In this document: piece by piece, positions 9,289-16,506 of the stretch | How the letters are laid out: every line of letters begins with the position of its first letter | Position numbering within the stretch: the stretch's first letter is position 1 | Assembly (NCBI RefSeq): GCF_015476115.1 | Contig: NZ_CP064295.1 | Location: forward strand, 62,001 to 126,000 | DNA from: Aegicerativicinus sediminis | GTDB lineage: Bacteria > Bacteroidota > Bacteroidia > Flavobacteriales > Flavobacteriaceae | Length of the DNA stretch: 64,000 nt | Reading direction: 5' to 3' | Translations under genes and position numbers: made by a program | The notes under the pieces: generated by a model | Database searches by the model: none | What the model saw: the letters and a program-made list of their open reading frames with translations, nothing else | What the model was told of the DNA's origin: nothing

Positions 9289-9317
9289 AAAGGGGCAATT
9301 CGCCCCTTTTTTATTTT
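9289..9317 (+). terminator. Rho-independent terminator
   Basis: A GC-rich stem AAAGGGGC / GCCCCTTTT with a 5-base loop, followed by a T-rich tract. It ends the tkt/outer-membrane-protein transcript and, being symmetric, may also serve the convergent FKBP gene. Confidence 0.85.
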
Positions 9318-9332
9318 AACTGATAATTCCTT

Positions 9333-10271
9333 TTAATTATCTTCCCTCTGCAATCTGTCTAATTTATCTAAATAGTTCGGTATACCATTACCATTACTAT
9401 CATCATCATCCCAATCACCGTTATCATTTAAATCTTCAAGATTGGTTGGAACCCCATCGCCATCATCATCAGGATCATTGAAGTTTGGAATATTATCTTC
9501 ATCCGTATCATCATCCAAAGGATTTAAATTACCATTCAAATCTTCAAGGTGTGACAAAATTCCATCACCGTCATGATCATTATGTTGGTTTTTATATAAT
9601 TCAAACTTAAAAATTAAGCTAGAATAAACAGGGATACTGGAAGTCGCAGAAGAGAAATAAGCTAAGCCAGAAGGCAGGAACATAACACCTAGTCCATAAT
9701 TAGAATAGCTCACGGTTCCATCAGTATTTATGGAACCTGGTAAATCTGATGTATTAAAATCTACCATCACATATCGCCAGCCTGCAACAACAGACATCAA
9801 ATCAAAATTAATTGGATTCAGTGATTTGTCGAATTGATTTTCATTCAACAATCTACCTTCATACCTCACAAGAATATCATCAGAAAATTTTGGTTTTTCC
9901 CCTTCGCCATTAGACAGTGTCAAATAATAATATTCGTATTCAACATCATTAATAGTGGTTGTTTTAGTAACAACTGCCTCCGAAAGCAATGTATTGTTAT
10001 CCGGATCTGGCATTTCTAAATAATTACCATTAACATCCTTAGGCAATTCCGTAATTATGATATCATCAACTGTGTAATCACCTGGTGTTTCAAATAAACT
10101 TGAATTATAATAGTGAGAATTTAGGTATCCTTGTAACGTATCTTTATCTACCAATTGCTGTTCACCCCTATCCCTTTCAGGTATAGTCTCCACGGAATCA
10201 TCATCTTTATTACAACCAACCATGGCAAAGGCCAAGATTATGATTGCAACAAATTTTCTTTTTAATAACAT
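9333..10271 (-). CDS. FKBP-type peptidyl-prolyl isomerase lipoprotein with Asp-rich repeat tail
   Basis: A 312-residue lipoprotein. The signal peptide ends in a lipobox (AFAMVGC, Cys at about 20). A region at about 110-230 resembles FKBP (SDDILVRYEGRLLNENQFDKS; later GLGVMFLPSGLAYF), the order seen in FKBP-type isomerases. From about 233 to 300 there is a run of Asp/Asn-rich calcium-type repeats (DHDGDGI, DDDTDEDNIPNF, DDDGDGVPTN, DDSNGNGIPNY) like thrombospondin type 3 motifs. It probably assists periplasmic or surface folding, with the tail binding Ca2+. Catalytic residues of the FKBP fold look only partly conserved, so activity is uncertain. Confidence 0.8.
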   Translation of the reverse strand: MLLKRKFVAIIILAFAMVGCNKDDDSVETIPERDRGEQQLVDKDTLQGYLNSHYYNSSLFETPGDYTVDDIIITELPKDVNGNYLEMPDPDNNTLLSEAVVTKTTTINDVEYEYYYLTLSNGEGEKPKFSDDILVRYEGRLLNENQFDKSLNPINFDLMSVVAGWRYVMVDFNTSDLPGSINTDGTVSYSNYGLGVMFLPSGLAYFSSATSSIPVYSSLIFKFELYKNQHNDHDGDGILSHLEDLNGNLNPLDDDTDEDNIPNFNDPDDDGDGVPTNLEDLNDNGDWDDDDSNGNGIPNYLDKLDRLQREDN

Positions 10272-10299
10272 TCTTATTTTTAAATTACACCTATTCCAC

Positions 10300-10331
10300 T
10301 TGTTTTCATGATATAGGTATGTTTATTTTTG
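10300..10331 (+). promoter_or_regulatory. Candidate promoter for the S4-methyltransferase-PRTase run
   Basis: TTG (10300-10302), 21-base spacer, TATTTTTG (10324-10331). It lies 64 bases before the S4 gene start. The spacer is at the long end of the usual range. Confidence 0.5.
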
Positions 10332-10395
10332 ATGGCGCAAGATACAATAATCTCTTCGTTACGAACAACAAGATTAACTTAGTTTTTAGTCGAAT

Positions 10396-10776
10396 ATGAG
10401 GATTGACAAATACTTATGGTGTGTCCGTTATTTTAAAACAAGAAGTTTGGCTACTACAGCTTGTAATAAGGGACAAGTAAAAATTAACGGTTCAGTTGCA
10501 AAAGCTTCGAAAGAAGTTATTATAACTGATAAAATTACGCTGAGAAAGGACCAAATTGATTATGAATTTAAGGTTAATGACATTCCCAAATCAAGAGTTG
10601 GGGCAAAATTGGTAGATATTTACAGAACCGACCTTACACCGAAAGAGGCTTTTGAAGCTCGCGAAATGCAACGCTTGTCACAAGATTATTATCGAAAAAA
10701 AGGAAGTGGTCGCCCCACCAAAAAGGACCGAAGAGATATTGATGATTTTTATGAAGATTCAGAAGATGCTTGGTAA
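10396..10776 (+). CDS. S4-domain RNA-binding protein (Hsp15/HslR/RqcP-like)
   Basis: A 126-residue protein with an N-terminal S4 fold (about 1-60: MRIDKYLWCVRYFKTRSLA, KGQVKINGSV) and a basic/acidic tail. Hsp15/RqcP proteins bind 50S subunits that carry stalled peptidyl-tRNA and take part in ribosome rescue and quality control. Length fits the family. The downstream methyltransferase overlaps its end by 11 bases, so the two are translationally coupled. The exact subtype is inference from sequence flavour. Confidence 0.85.
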   Translation: MRIDKYLWCVRYFKTRSLATTACNKGQVKINGSVAKASKEVIITDKITLRKDQIDYEFKVNDIPKSRVGAKLVDIYRTDLTPKEAFEAREMQRLSQDYYRKKGSGRPTKKDRRDIDDFYEDSEDAW

Positions 10777-11353
10777 AGATTATTGGAATGAGCGCTACCT
10801 TTCAAAAGAAACAGGTTGGGATCTCGGAGAAATTTCCACCCCATTGAAGTCGTATTTCGATCAACTTGAAAATAAATTCCAAAAAATTCTCATTCCTGGT
10901 TCAGGTAGCGGTTATGAGGCAGAATATCTGTGGAAGTTAGGCTTTAATAATACTTACATAGCAGATGTATCTTACGCGGCTATGGAGAAATTTAAAAGAA
11001 GAGTACCTGATTTTCCTCACAAGCAAATTATTGTTGGCGATTTTTTTGAACTAGATGAAACGTTTGATTTAATTATTGAACAAACTTTTTTTTGTGCACT
11101 GAATCCAGTTTTAAGAAAAGATTATATCGATAAAATGTATAATTTATTAAATACTGGAGGCAAACTAGTTGGATTATTATTCAATAAAATTTTTCCTTTT
11201 GAAGGTCCGCCTTTCGGCGGTAAGGAAGGAGAATACGAATCGCTATTTAAGCCATATTTCAAATTTAGAACGTTTGAAACAGCATTTAATTCGGTTCAAC
11301 CAAGAAGTAATACTGAACTCTTTTTTATCTTTGAAAAAAAGGAAACTTTATGA
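10766..11353 (+). CDS. SAM-dependent methyltransferase, thiol/halide (TPMT/HOL) family
   Basis: About 195 residues with a class I methyltransferase fold. It starts DYWNERYLSKETGWDLGEIS, the tryptophan-rich N-terminal cap seen in thiopurine and thiol/halide methyltransferases. The SAM-binding glycine motif is ILIPGSGSGYEAEYL, and GPPFGGKEGEYE near the end is also typical. Likely acceptors are small thiols or sulfide/halide ions, but the substrate is not set by sequence. I place the start at the ATG at 10766, inside the end of the S4 gene; an ATG at 10751 is possible. The next gene starts within its stop (ATGA). Confidence 0.8.
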   Translation: MLGKDYWNERYLSKETGWDLGEISTPLKSYFDQLENKFQKILIPGSGSGYEAEYLWKLGFNNTYIADVSYAAMEKFKRRVPDFPHKQIIVGDFFELDETFDLIIEQTFFCALNPVLRKDYIDKMYNLLNTGGKLVGLLFNKIFPFEGPPFGGKEGEYESLFKPYFKFRTFETAFNSVQPRSNTELFFIFEKKETL

Positions 11354-11853
11354 CCCTTACTCAAAATATAATTCTGAATCACCTTCAGATAAAACATAAG
11401 ATTAGACGAATTGCATTTCAAATTTATGAGTGTAATGTTGAATCTAAAGAAGTTATTTTGGCTGGGATTTTAACCAATGGCTATAAACTTGCCGAACTTA
11501 TTGCCAAGGAGTTAGATTCTATTTCAGACTTGAAGGTAACTTTATGTAAGGTAAAGGTTGACAAGCTTAATCCTATTAATAGTGTTACAACCTCTTTGGA
11601 CAAGGACGACATAGCGAATAAATCCTTAGTGCTTATTGATGATGTCCTAAACTCTGGCACAACTTTAATTTATGGAATCAAACATTTTTTAGATGTTCCT
11701 CTCGTTCAATTTAAAACTGCCGTATTAGTAAATAGAAACCATAAAAAATATCCCGTTAAAGCAGATTTCAAAGGGATTTCTTTGTCTACATCACTACATG
11801 AACATGTCCAAGTTTCATTTGAGGAAGGAAAGTATAATGCAAGTCTAGAATAA
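11350..11853 (+). CDS. PyrR-like phosphoribosyltransferase
   Basis: A 167-residue type I phosphoribosyltransferase. The PRPP-binding loop is LVLIDDVLNSGTTLIYGI (about 96-113), and the N-terminal helices resemble PyrR and Bacteroidota phosphoribosyltransferases. It could be a uracil or hypoxanthine type enzyme or a regulator; the base specificity is not readable. It begins at 11350, overlapping the methyltransferase stop as ATGA, and its end overlaps the convergent aroK by 9 bases. Confidence 0.8.
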   Translation: MTLTQNIILNHLQIKHKIRRIAFQIYECNVESKEVILAGILTNGYKLAELIAKELDSISDLKVTLCKVKVDKLNPINSVTTSLDKDDIANKSLVLIDDVLNSGTTLIYGIKHFLDVPLVQFKTAVLVNRNHKKYPVKADFKGISLSTSLHEHVQVSFEEGKYNASLE

Positions 11854-12366
11854 CAGATTTGTTATTTCTTCAGCAATTTCCTCAACAGATTTGCCATCGG
11901 TGCTAATTGTTTTATCTGCTTGCGAATAGAATGGAACGCGTTCAAAAAGATGTTTGCCTACAAATTCTAAAAGCTCATTTTTATCTTCAATACTTGATAG
12001 GATGGGCCTATGCTCTTTTTCTTTCCAAAGTCGATCAACCAACAAATTAATGGATGCCTTCAAATAAACTGTAATGACCTCTGGTTCTATTTTAAGAACC
12101 TCTATATTATTACTATAACATGGTGTTCCACCGCCTAAAGCAAGTATCATTGAATCATTAGATTTTAAGACCTCCTGCAAATATTGGGATTCTTTCTTCC
12201 TAAAATAGATTACCCCTTTATCGGCAAAAATGTTTGAAATTGTTTTGCCCTCCTTATCTTCAATAAAATTATCTAAATCGATGGGTTGCCAATCAAGTTT
12301 TGATGATAAAAATCGGGAAATAGCACTTTTCCCAGAACCCATATAACCCATTAAAACAACTTTCAT
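11845..12366 (-). CDS. aroK: Shikimate kinase
   Basis: Phosphorylates shikimate at the 3-hydroxyl with ATP in the pathway to chorismate and aromatic amino acids. 173 residues, the usual length. The P-loop GYMGSGKS (about 7-14) is followed by the shikimate-binding Asp in IDLDNFIE and the GGGTPC motif; a lid region with RPIL follows. The ATG at 12366 gives a family-normal N-terminus; another in-frame ATG at 12387 would add 7 residues. It is convergent with and overlaps the phosphoribosyltransferase by 9 bases. Confidence 0.93.
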   Translation of the reverse strand: MKVVLMGYMGSGKSAISRFLSSKLDWQPIDLDNFIEDKEGKTISNIFADKGVIYFRKKESQYLQEVLKSNDSMILALGGGTPCYSNNIEVLKIEPEVITVYLKASINLLVDRLWKEKEHRPILSSIEDKNELLEFVGKHLFERVPFYSQADKTISTDGKSVEEIAEEITNLLF

Positions 12367-12442
12367 TTTTATATTATTTACTGACAATTAAAACGGTACA
12401 AATTGGTCGAGCAAAAAAACAAAAATTAATCTGAAATTCCGT

Positions 12443-12472
12443 TTGGAATATGAATTTAACATCTTATATTTG
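12443..12472 (+). promoter_or_regulatory. Strong Bacteroidota promoter for the tRNA genes
   Basis: TTG (12443-12445, within TTTG), 19-base spacer, TATATTTG (12465-12472). This is the closest match to consensus in the window and lies 23 bases before the 5' end of the mature tRNA-Lys. Confidence 0.8.
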
Positions 12473-12495
12473 CACCCTCAAAACGAAAACTGACT

Positions 12496-12568
12496 GACCT
12501 TGTAGCTCAGTTGGTAGAGCATCTCCCTTTTAAGGAGAGGGTCTTGGGTTCGAGCCCCAACAAGGTCA
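12496..12568 (+). tRNA. tRNA-Lys (anticodon TTT)
   Basis: The acceptor stem GACCTTG/CAAGGTC (12496-12502 with 12561-12567) is perfect. It has a D-arm, an anticodon stem TCTCC/GGAGA with loop CTTTTAA (anticodon TTT at 12529-12531), and a T-arm TTGGG-TTCGAGC-CCCAA. 73 bases with discriminator A and no encoded CCA. A near-consensus promoter precedes it and a terminator-like hairpin follows directly. Confidence 0.97.
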
Positions 12569-12570
12569 CA

Positions 12571-12600
12571 AAAAGTTAAGCGTTCGCTTAACTTTTTTTT
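12571..12600 (+). terminator. Terminator-like hairpin between the two tRNAs
   Basis: Stem GTTAAGC / GCTTAAC with loop GTTC, extended by AAAA/TTTT, then eight T residues. It has the form of a rho-independent terminator, yet tRNA-Leu begins two bases after it. Confidence 0.7.
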
Positions 12601-12601
12601 T

Positions 12602-12686
12602 GCGCACGTGGCGGAATTGGTAGACGCGTTAGGTTGAGGGCCTAATGACCGCTTAGGTCGTGGAAGTTCGAGTCTTCTCGTGCGCA
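12602..12686 (+). tRNA. tRNA-Leu (anticodon GAG)
   Basis: Acceptor stem GCGCACG/CGTGCGC (12602-12608 with 12679-12685) is perfect. The anticodon stem TTAGG/CCTAA holds loop TTGAGGG, giving anticodon GAG at 12636-12638. A long variable arm (near 12648-12663) marks it as a class II tRNA, as expected for Leu. 85 bases with discriminator A. It has no room for its own promoter because the hairpin of the previous gene abuts it, so it may depend on read-through. Confidence 0.96.
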
Positions 12687-12764
12687 CTTTCTCCACATTT
12701 TTTTATATCTTCCCTTAAATTCATAAAAAACTACTAAACTTAGAGCGAGTTTCGTTTTTTCATT

Positions 12765-12772
12765 TATTTTTG
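12765..12772 (+). promoter_or_regulatory. Candidate -7 box for the carotenoid operon
   Basis: TATTTTTG, exact TAnnTTTG, 21 bases before the ATG of the MerR regulator. No good TTG is found at -33, which is common for promoters that depend on an activator or are tightly controlled. Confidence 0.4.
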
Positions 12773-12793
12773 TTTAATCTTTTATAGAGATTA

Positions 12794-13726
12794 ATGAACA
12801 ATATTAAAACTTCCTTTAGCATCAAAGACCTTGAGAACCTTAGCGGTATAAAGGCACACACTATACGTATTTGGGAAAAACGATATAACTTATTACAACC
12901 TGAAAGAACTGATACTAACATACGTTTGTATGACCTTAATAATCTTCAGAAATTATTAAATGTTAGTTTTTTAAATAACAATGGTGTAAAAATTTCGCAT
13001 ATCGCCAAGTTAAAACCTGAAGAAATCGCATTAAAGGTTAAGGAGTTTGCCAGTTCCGAGGATAATAATTCGCATCTGGTGAATTCGTTTAAACTTTCTA
13101 TGATGAATTTCGATCCTCTTTTGTTTCATAAAACGTACTCTGAAGCAGTTGAGCAATTGGGTTTTGAAAAAGTATTCAATAAAATTATTTGGCAGCTATT
13201 AAATGAAATTGGTATTCTTTGGCAAACAGATACAATAAACCCGGCCCATGAACATTTTATTTCCTACTTGGTTAGACAAAAGTTACTAGTTGAAATAGAA
13301 AAATTCAATTTTCAAAATTCATCAGACGGGGAAGTTACTTTCGTATTGTTTCTGCCAATGCATGAAATACATGAATTGGGTCTAATGTATATCAATTATA
13401 TCCTTCATAGTAAAGGATATCAACCAATTTATTTAGGCCCTAGTGTGCCTAGGGAAAATCTTCTAGACCTTGTGAAATATTACAAATCGATAACCTTTAT
13501 AAGTTATTTTACGATAGAACCAGAACATGAAAAAATTTCTGATTTTATCTCCGATTTCCATTCCAAGTTACTTAAGGGTAAAGAAAACCAACTTTGGTTG
13601 CTTGGAAATAGAACGAAAGAACAAGTAGCTGAAAATTTACCTGATCAGGTGACCACTTTTAATTCTTTACACTCAATAAGTGGAGCTTTAGACCAATTGT
13701 CCCAACTAAGTTCTACTGCGGTATAG
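12794..13726 (+). CDS. CarH-like MerR regulator with cobalamin-binding domain
   Basis: A 310-residue regulator at the head of the crt operon. The N-terminal MerR helix-turn-helix (about 8-75) contains the family signature HTIRIWEKRYNLLQPERT. A four-helix module (about 95-175) carries W143 followed nine residues later by E153-H154, the W-x9-EH motif of CarH/LitR that contacts the adenosyl group. A Rossmann-type B12 domain follows with ExHxxG at 191-196 (His193 is the predicted cobalt ligand). In CarH of Thermus, adenosylcobalamin holds the repressor on DNA in the dark and light releases it to allow carotenoid synthesis. Residue 144, where CarH has the His that caps cobalt after light, is Gln here. 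crtI starts three bases after its stop. Confidence 0.85.
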   Translation: MNNIKTSFSIKDLENLSGIKAHTIRIWEKRYNLLQPERTDTNIRLYDLNNLQKLLNVSFLNNNGVKISHIAKLKPEEIALKVKEFASSEDNNSHLVNSFKLSMMNFDPLLFHKTYSEAVEQLGFEKVFNKIIWQLLNEIGILWQTDTINPAHEHFISYLVRQKLLVEIEKFNFQNSSDGEVTFVLFLPMHEIHELGLMYINYILHSKGYQPIYLGPSVPRENLLDLVKYYKSITFISYFTIEPEHEKISDFISDFHSKLLKGKENQLWLLGNRTKEQVAENLPDQVTTFNSLHSISGALDQLSQLSSTAV

Positions 13727-13729
13727 ATA

Positions 13730-15196
13730 ATGGGCAAGTCCGTCGCAATCATAGGATCTGGCTTTAGTTCTCTTGCAGCATCATGCTATCTTGCCCAAGC
13801 TGGATATGATGTAACTATTTATGAAAAAAATGACTCCATTGGTGGAAGAGCACGACAGTTAAAAAGGGATGGATTTTGTTTCGATATGGGCCCAACTTGG
13901 TACTGGATGCCGGATGTATTCGAAAGGTTTTTTGATGATTTCAGCCTGTACCCAAGTGATTTTTATGAAGTCGAAAAATTAAATCCTGCATATTCGGTTT
14001 ATTTTGGTGAACATGATTTTATTACAATAGAAGACACCCTCGATAAAATCTGCAATATGTTTGAGAAGGAAGAGCCTGGTTCTTCCAAGCACTTAAAAAA
14101 GTTTATTTCAGACGCCCAGCACAATTATGAAGTTGCTATTAAAGATTTAGTTTACAGACCAGGAATTTCACCATTTGAATTGCTTACTCCAGAAACTTTA
14201 AAGAAAGTAGATCAATTTTTCAGTACCATAAAGAAAGACGTTCGGAAAAAATTCAAAAACGATAGATTAGCCAAAATATTGGAATTTCCCGTTTTGTTTT
14301 TAGGGGCCAAAGCCGACACCACTCCATCTTTTTACAGTTTCATGAACTATGCAGATTTCGGGATTGGTACTTTTCATCCAAAAAATGGCATGTATCAAGT
14401 AATTTTGGGTATTGCAAAATTAGCTCAACAACTTGGAGTTACTATTGAAACAAATGCTGTGGTTGATGGCATTCTAGAAGAAAATGGCATCGCAACTGGA
14501 CTTTCCATAAATGGCGAAGAAATATTTTCCGATGTTGTTCTAAGTGGCGCAGATTATCACCATTCCGAAACCTTGCTACCGCCTTCACTAAGACAATACA
14601 GCGAAAGTTATTGGAAGAAAAAGATTTTTGCCCCATCCGCACTAATGTTCTACGTGGGCTTCAATAAAAAACTGATTAATGTAACGCACCATACATTATT
14701 TTTCGATGTAGATTTTGAAACCCATGCCGCAGATATTTATGATGATCCTAAATGGCCTGATGATCCGCTTTTTTATGCAAGTTTTCCTTCAATAACAGAC
14801 AAAACTGTGGCTCCCGAAGGAAAGGAAAATGGTATTTTTCTAATTCCATTGGCTCCAGGACTAGAGGATACTTGGGAATTAAGAAAAACCTATTTCGAAA
14901 AAATAATCAGTCGATTTGAACGACTTACGGGCCAAGAAATTAGTGAGGATATTTTATTTAAAGAATCATTCTGTATAAACGATTTTAAAAGTGCCTACAA
15001 TTCATATAAAGGAAATGCATATGGGCTTGCAAATACACTCTTGCAAACGGCATTTCTTAGACCTAAATTAAAAAGCAAAAAAGTATCGAACCTATTTTTC
15101 ACTGGACAGCTAACTGTACCGGGACCTGGAGTTCCACCTTCGTTAATCTCAGGAAAATTAGCTGCTGATCTAATCCGTAAATATTGTCCTAATTAA
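13730..15196 (+). CDS. crtI: Phytoene desaturase
   Basis: FAD-dependent desaturase that converts phytoene to lycopene by four dehydrogenations. 488 residues. The N-terminal dinucleotide motif GSGFSSLAASCYLAQAGYDV (about 8-27) and GGRARQL are followed by a C-terminal CrtI signature, FTGQLTVPGPGVPPSLISGKL. The start is the ATG at 13730, three bases after the MerR stop, so the regulator and enzyme are translationally linked. Together with crtB this gives lycopene; a desaturase of other specificity is less likely given crtY downstream. Confidence 0.95.
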   Translation: MGKSVAIIGSGFSSLAASCYLAQAGYDVTIYEKNDSIGGRARQLKRDGFCFDMGPTWYWMPDVFERFFDDFSLYPSDFYEVEKLNPAYSVYFGEHDFITIEDTLDKICNMFEKEEPGSSKHLKKFISDAQHNYEVAIKDLVYRPGISPFELLTPETLKKVDQFFSTIKKDVRKKFKNDRLAKILEFPVLFLGAKADTTPSFYSFMNYADFGIGTFHPKNGMYQVILGIAKLAQQLGVTIETNAVVDGILEENGIATGLSINGEEIFSDVVLSGADYHHSETLLPPSLRQYSESYWKKKIFAPSALMFYVGFNKKLINVTHHTLFFDVDFETHAADIYDDPKWPDDPLFYASFPSITDKTVAPEGKENGIFLIPLAPGLEDTWELRKTYFEKIISRFERLTGQEISEDILFKESFCINDFKSAYNSYKGNAYGLANTLLQTAFLRPKLKSKKVSNLFFTGQLTVPGPGVPPSLISGKLAADLIRKYCPN

Positions 15197-15206
15197 ATTA
15201 TTCCTT

Positions 15207-16046
15207 ATGAAAATTTTATTCGATTCCGTTTCTAGACAGTGTAGCAAAATTGTAACAAGAAATTACAGCACATCATTTTCTTTAGCCACCAGGTTATTGG
15301 CGGATAGTATTAGGCAAGATATTTATAACATATACGGCTTTGTTCGTTTCGCTGACGAGATTGTCGATACATTTCATGATTACAACAAAAAGGAATTATT
15401 TGAATTGTTTGAGGCTGATATGTATAGGGCTTTGGAGAATAAAATTTCTCTTAATCCAATTTTAAATTCTTTTCAAGAAACCTTCCATAAATACGCCTTA
15501 GATATTCATCTAGTACAGGCATTTATGAAGAGCATGAGGCTAGATTTAACCAAGGCGGATTATCTAACAGAGGAGGAATATAAAGAATACATATACGGGT
15601 CTGCAGATGTGGTAGGCCTAATGTGTTTAAAGGTCTTTGTTAAAGGAGATCAAAAACAATATGAGGCTCTCTCAGAGAGCGCCATGCATTTAGGATCAGC
15701 TTTCCAAAAAGTTAATTTCCTGAGAGATTTAAAAGCAGACTTTGAAGGTCTTAGCAGAACATATTTCCCCAATACTAATCTAGATGCCTTAGATGAGGCC
15801 TCTAAGAGAGAAATCATAGCAGATATAGAATCGGATTTCGCATTAGGATTGGAAGGAATAAAACAACTACCTGTTGAAGCTAAATTTGGAGTTTTTATGG
15901 CTTACCGGTATTACCGCCAATTACTGAAAAAATTGTACCGTACCCCGGCGGTAAAAATTAAGTCTACAAGAATTAGGGTGCCGAATTACAAAAAATTCGA
16001 ATTACTAACTCGCAGCTACGTCAAATACCAGTTAAATTTAATGTAA
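15207..16046 (+). CDS. crtB: Phytoene synthase
   Basis: Condenses two GGPP into phytoene, the first committed step of carotenoid synthesis. 279 residues, all-helical isoprenoid synthase fold. The two Mg2+-binding Asp-rich motifs are DEIVD (D50-D54) and DLKAD (D174-D178), and the region around QKVNFLRD is family-typical. It starts 10 bases after crtI. crtE (GGPP synthase) is not in the window, so the precursor must come from elsewhere. Confidence 0.96.
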   Translation: MKILFDSVSRQCSKIVTRNYSTSFSLATRLLADSIRQDIYNIYGFVRFADEIVDTFHDYNKKELFELFEADMYRALENKISLNPILNSFQETFHKYALDIHLVQAFMKSMRLDLTKADYLTEEEYKEYIYGSADVVGLMCLKVFVKGDQKQYEALSESAMHLGSAFQKVNFLRDLKADFEGLSRTYFPNTNLDALDEASKREIIADIESDFALGLEGIKQLPVEAKFGVFMAYRYYRQLLKKLYRTPAVKIKSTRIRVPNYKKFELLTRSYVKYQLNLM

Positions 16047-16056
16047 CTTTATAGTT

Positions 16057-16506
16057 ATGAATATAGTTTATTGGGCTCTCGTCTTTTTTGGAACCTTTTT
16101 CTTCATGGAATTTATGGCATGGTTTACTCACAAATATATTATGCATGGATTTTTGTGGCATTTACATAGAGACCATCACAACAAAGATCATGATAGTTGG
16201 TTTGAACGTAATGATGCTTTCTTCATTTTTTACGCTATCGTAAGTATAGTGTGCTTCTATCTATGGAGCTATGAAGATGTTTGGTTTTGCCTACCCATTG
16301 GACTCGGCATTCTGGCTTACGGTATCGCCTACTTTGTGGTCCATGACATTTTTATACATCAGCGTTTTAAAATGTTTCGGAATGCAAATAATTGGTACGC
16401 CAGAGGAATAAGACGTGCCCATAAAATCCACCACAAGCATTTAGGTAAAGAGGATGGAGAAAATTTCGGAATGTTAATTGTTCCTTTCAAATATTTCCAA
16501 AAATAA
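16057..16506 (+). CDS. crtZ: Beta-carotene hydroxylase
   Basis: A 149-residue di-iron membrane hydroxylase that adds 3-hydroxyl groups to beta-carotene rings to form zeaxanthin. It has hydrophobic segments near 3-22 and two more in the middle (about 53-70, 78-95). The His motifs are H25-x4-H30, H37-xx-H40-H41, and near the C-terminus HKIHHKHLG. It starts 10 bases after crtB. Its TAA stop (16504-16506) overlaps the open frame of crtY, which has no ATG. Confidence 0.95.
   Translation: MNIVYWALVFFGTFFFMEFMAWFTHKYIMHGFLWHLHRDHHNKDHDSWFERNDAFFIFYAIVSIVCFYLWSYEDVWFCLPIGLGILAYGIAYFVVHDIFIHQRFKMFRNANNWYARGIRRAHKIHHKHLGKEDGENFGMLIVPFKYFQK

Noticed and set aside
10652-10765. A longer start for the methyltransferase inside the S4 gene
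   Set aside because: The extra residues are S4 gene sequence in another frame and do not look like the methyltransferase family.
12478-12696. A 72-codon minus-strand open frame across the two tRNA genes
   Set aside because: It is the shadow of two perfect tRNAs and their terminator; it has no coding signal of its own.
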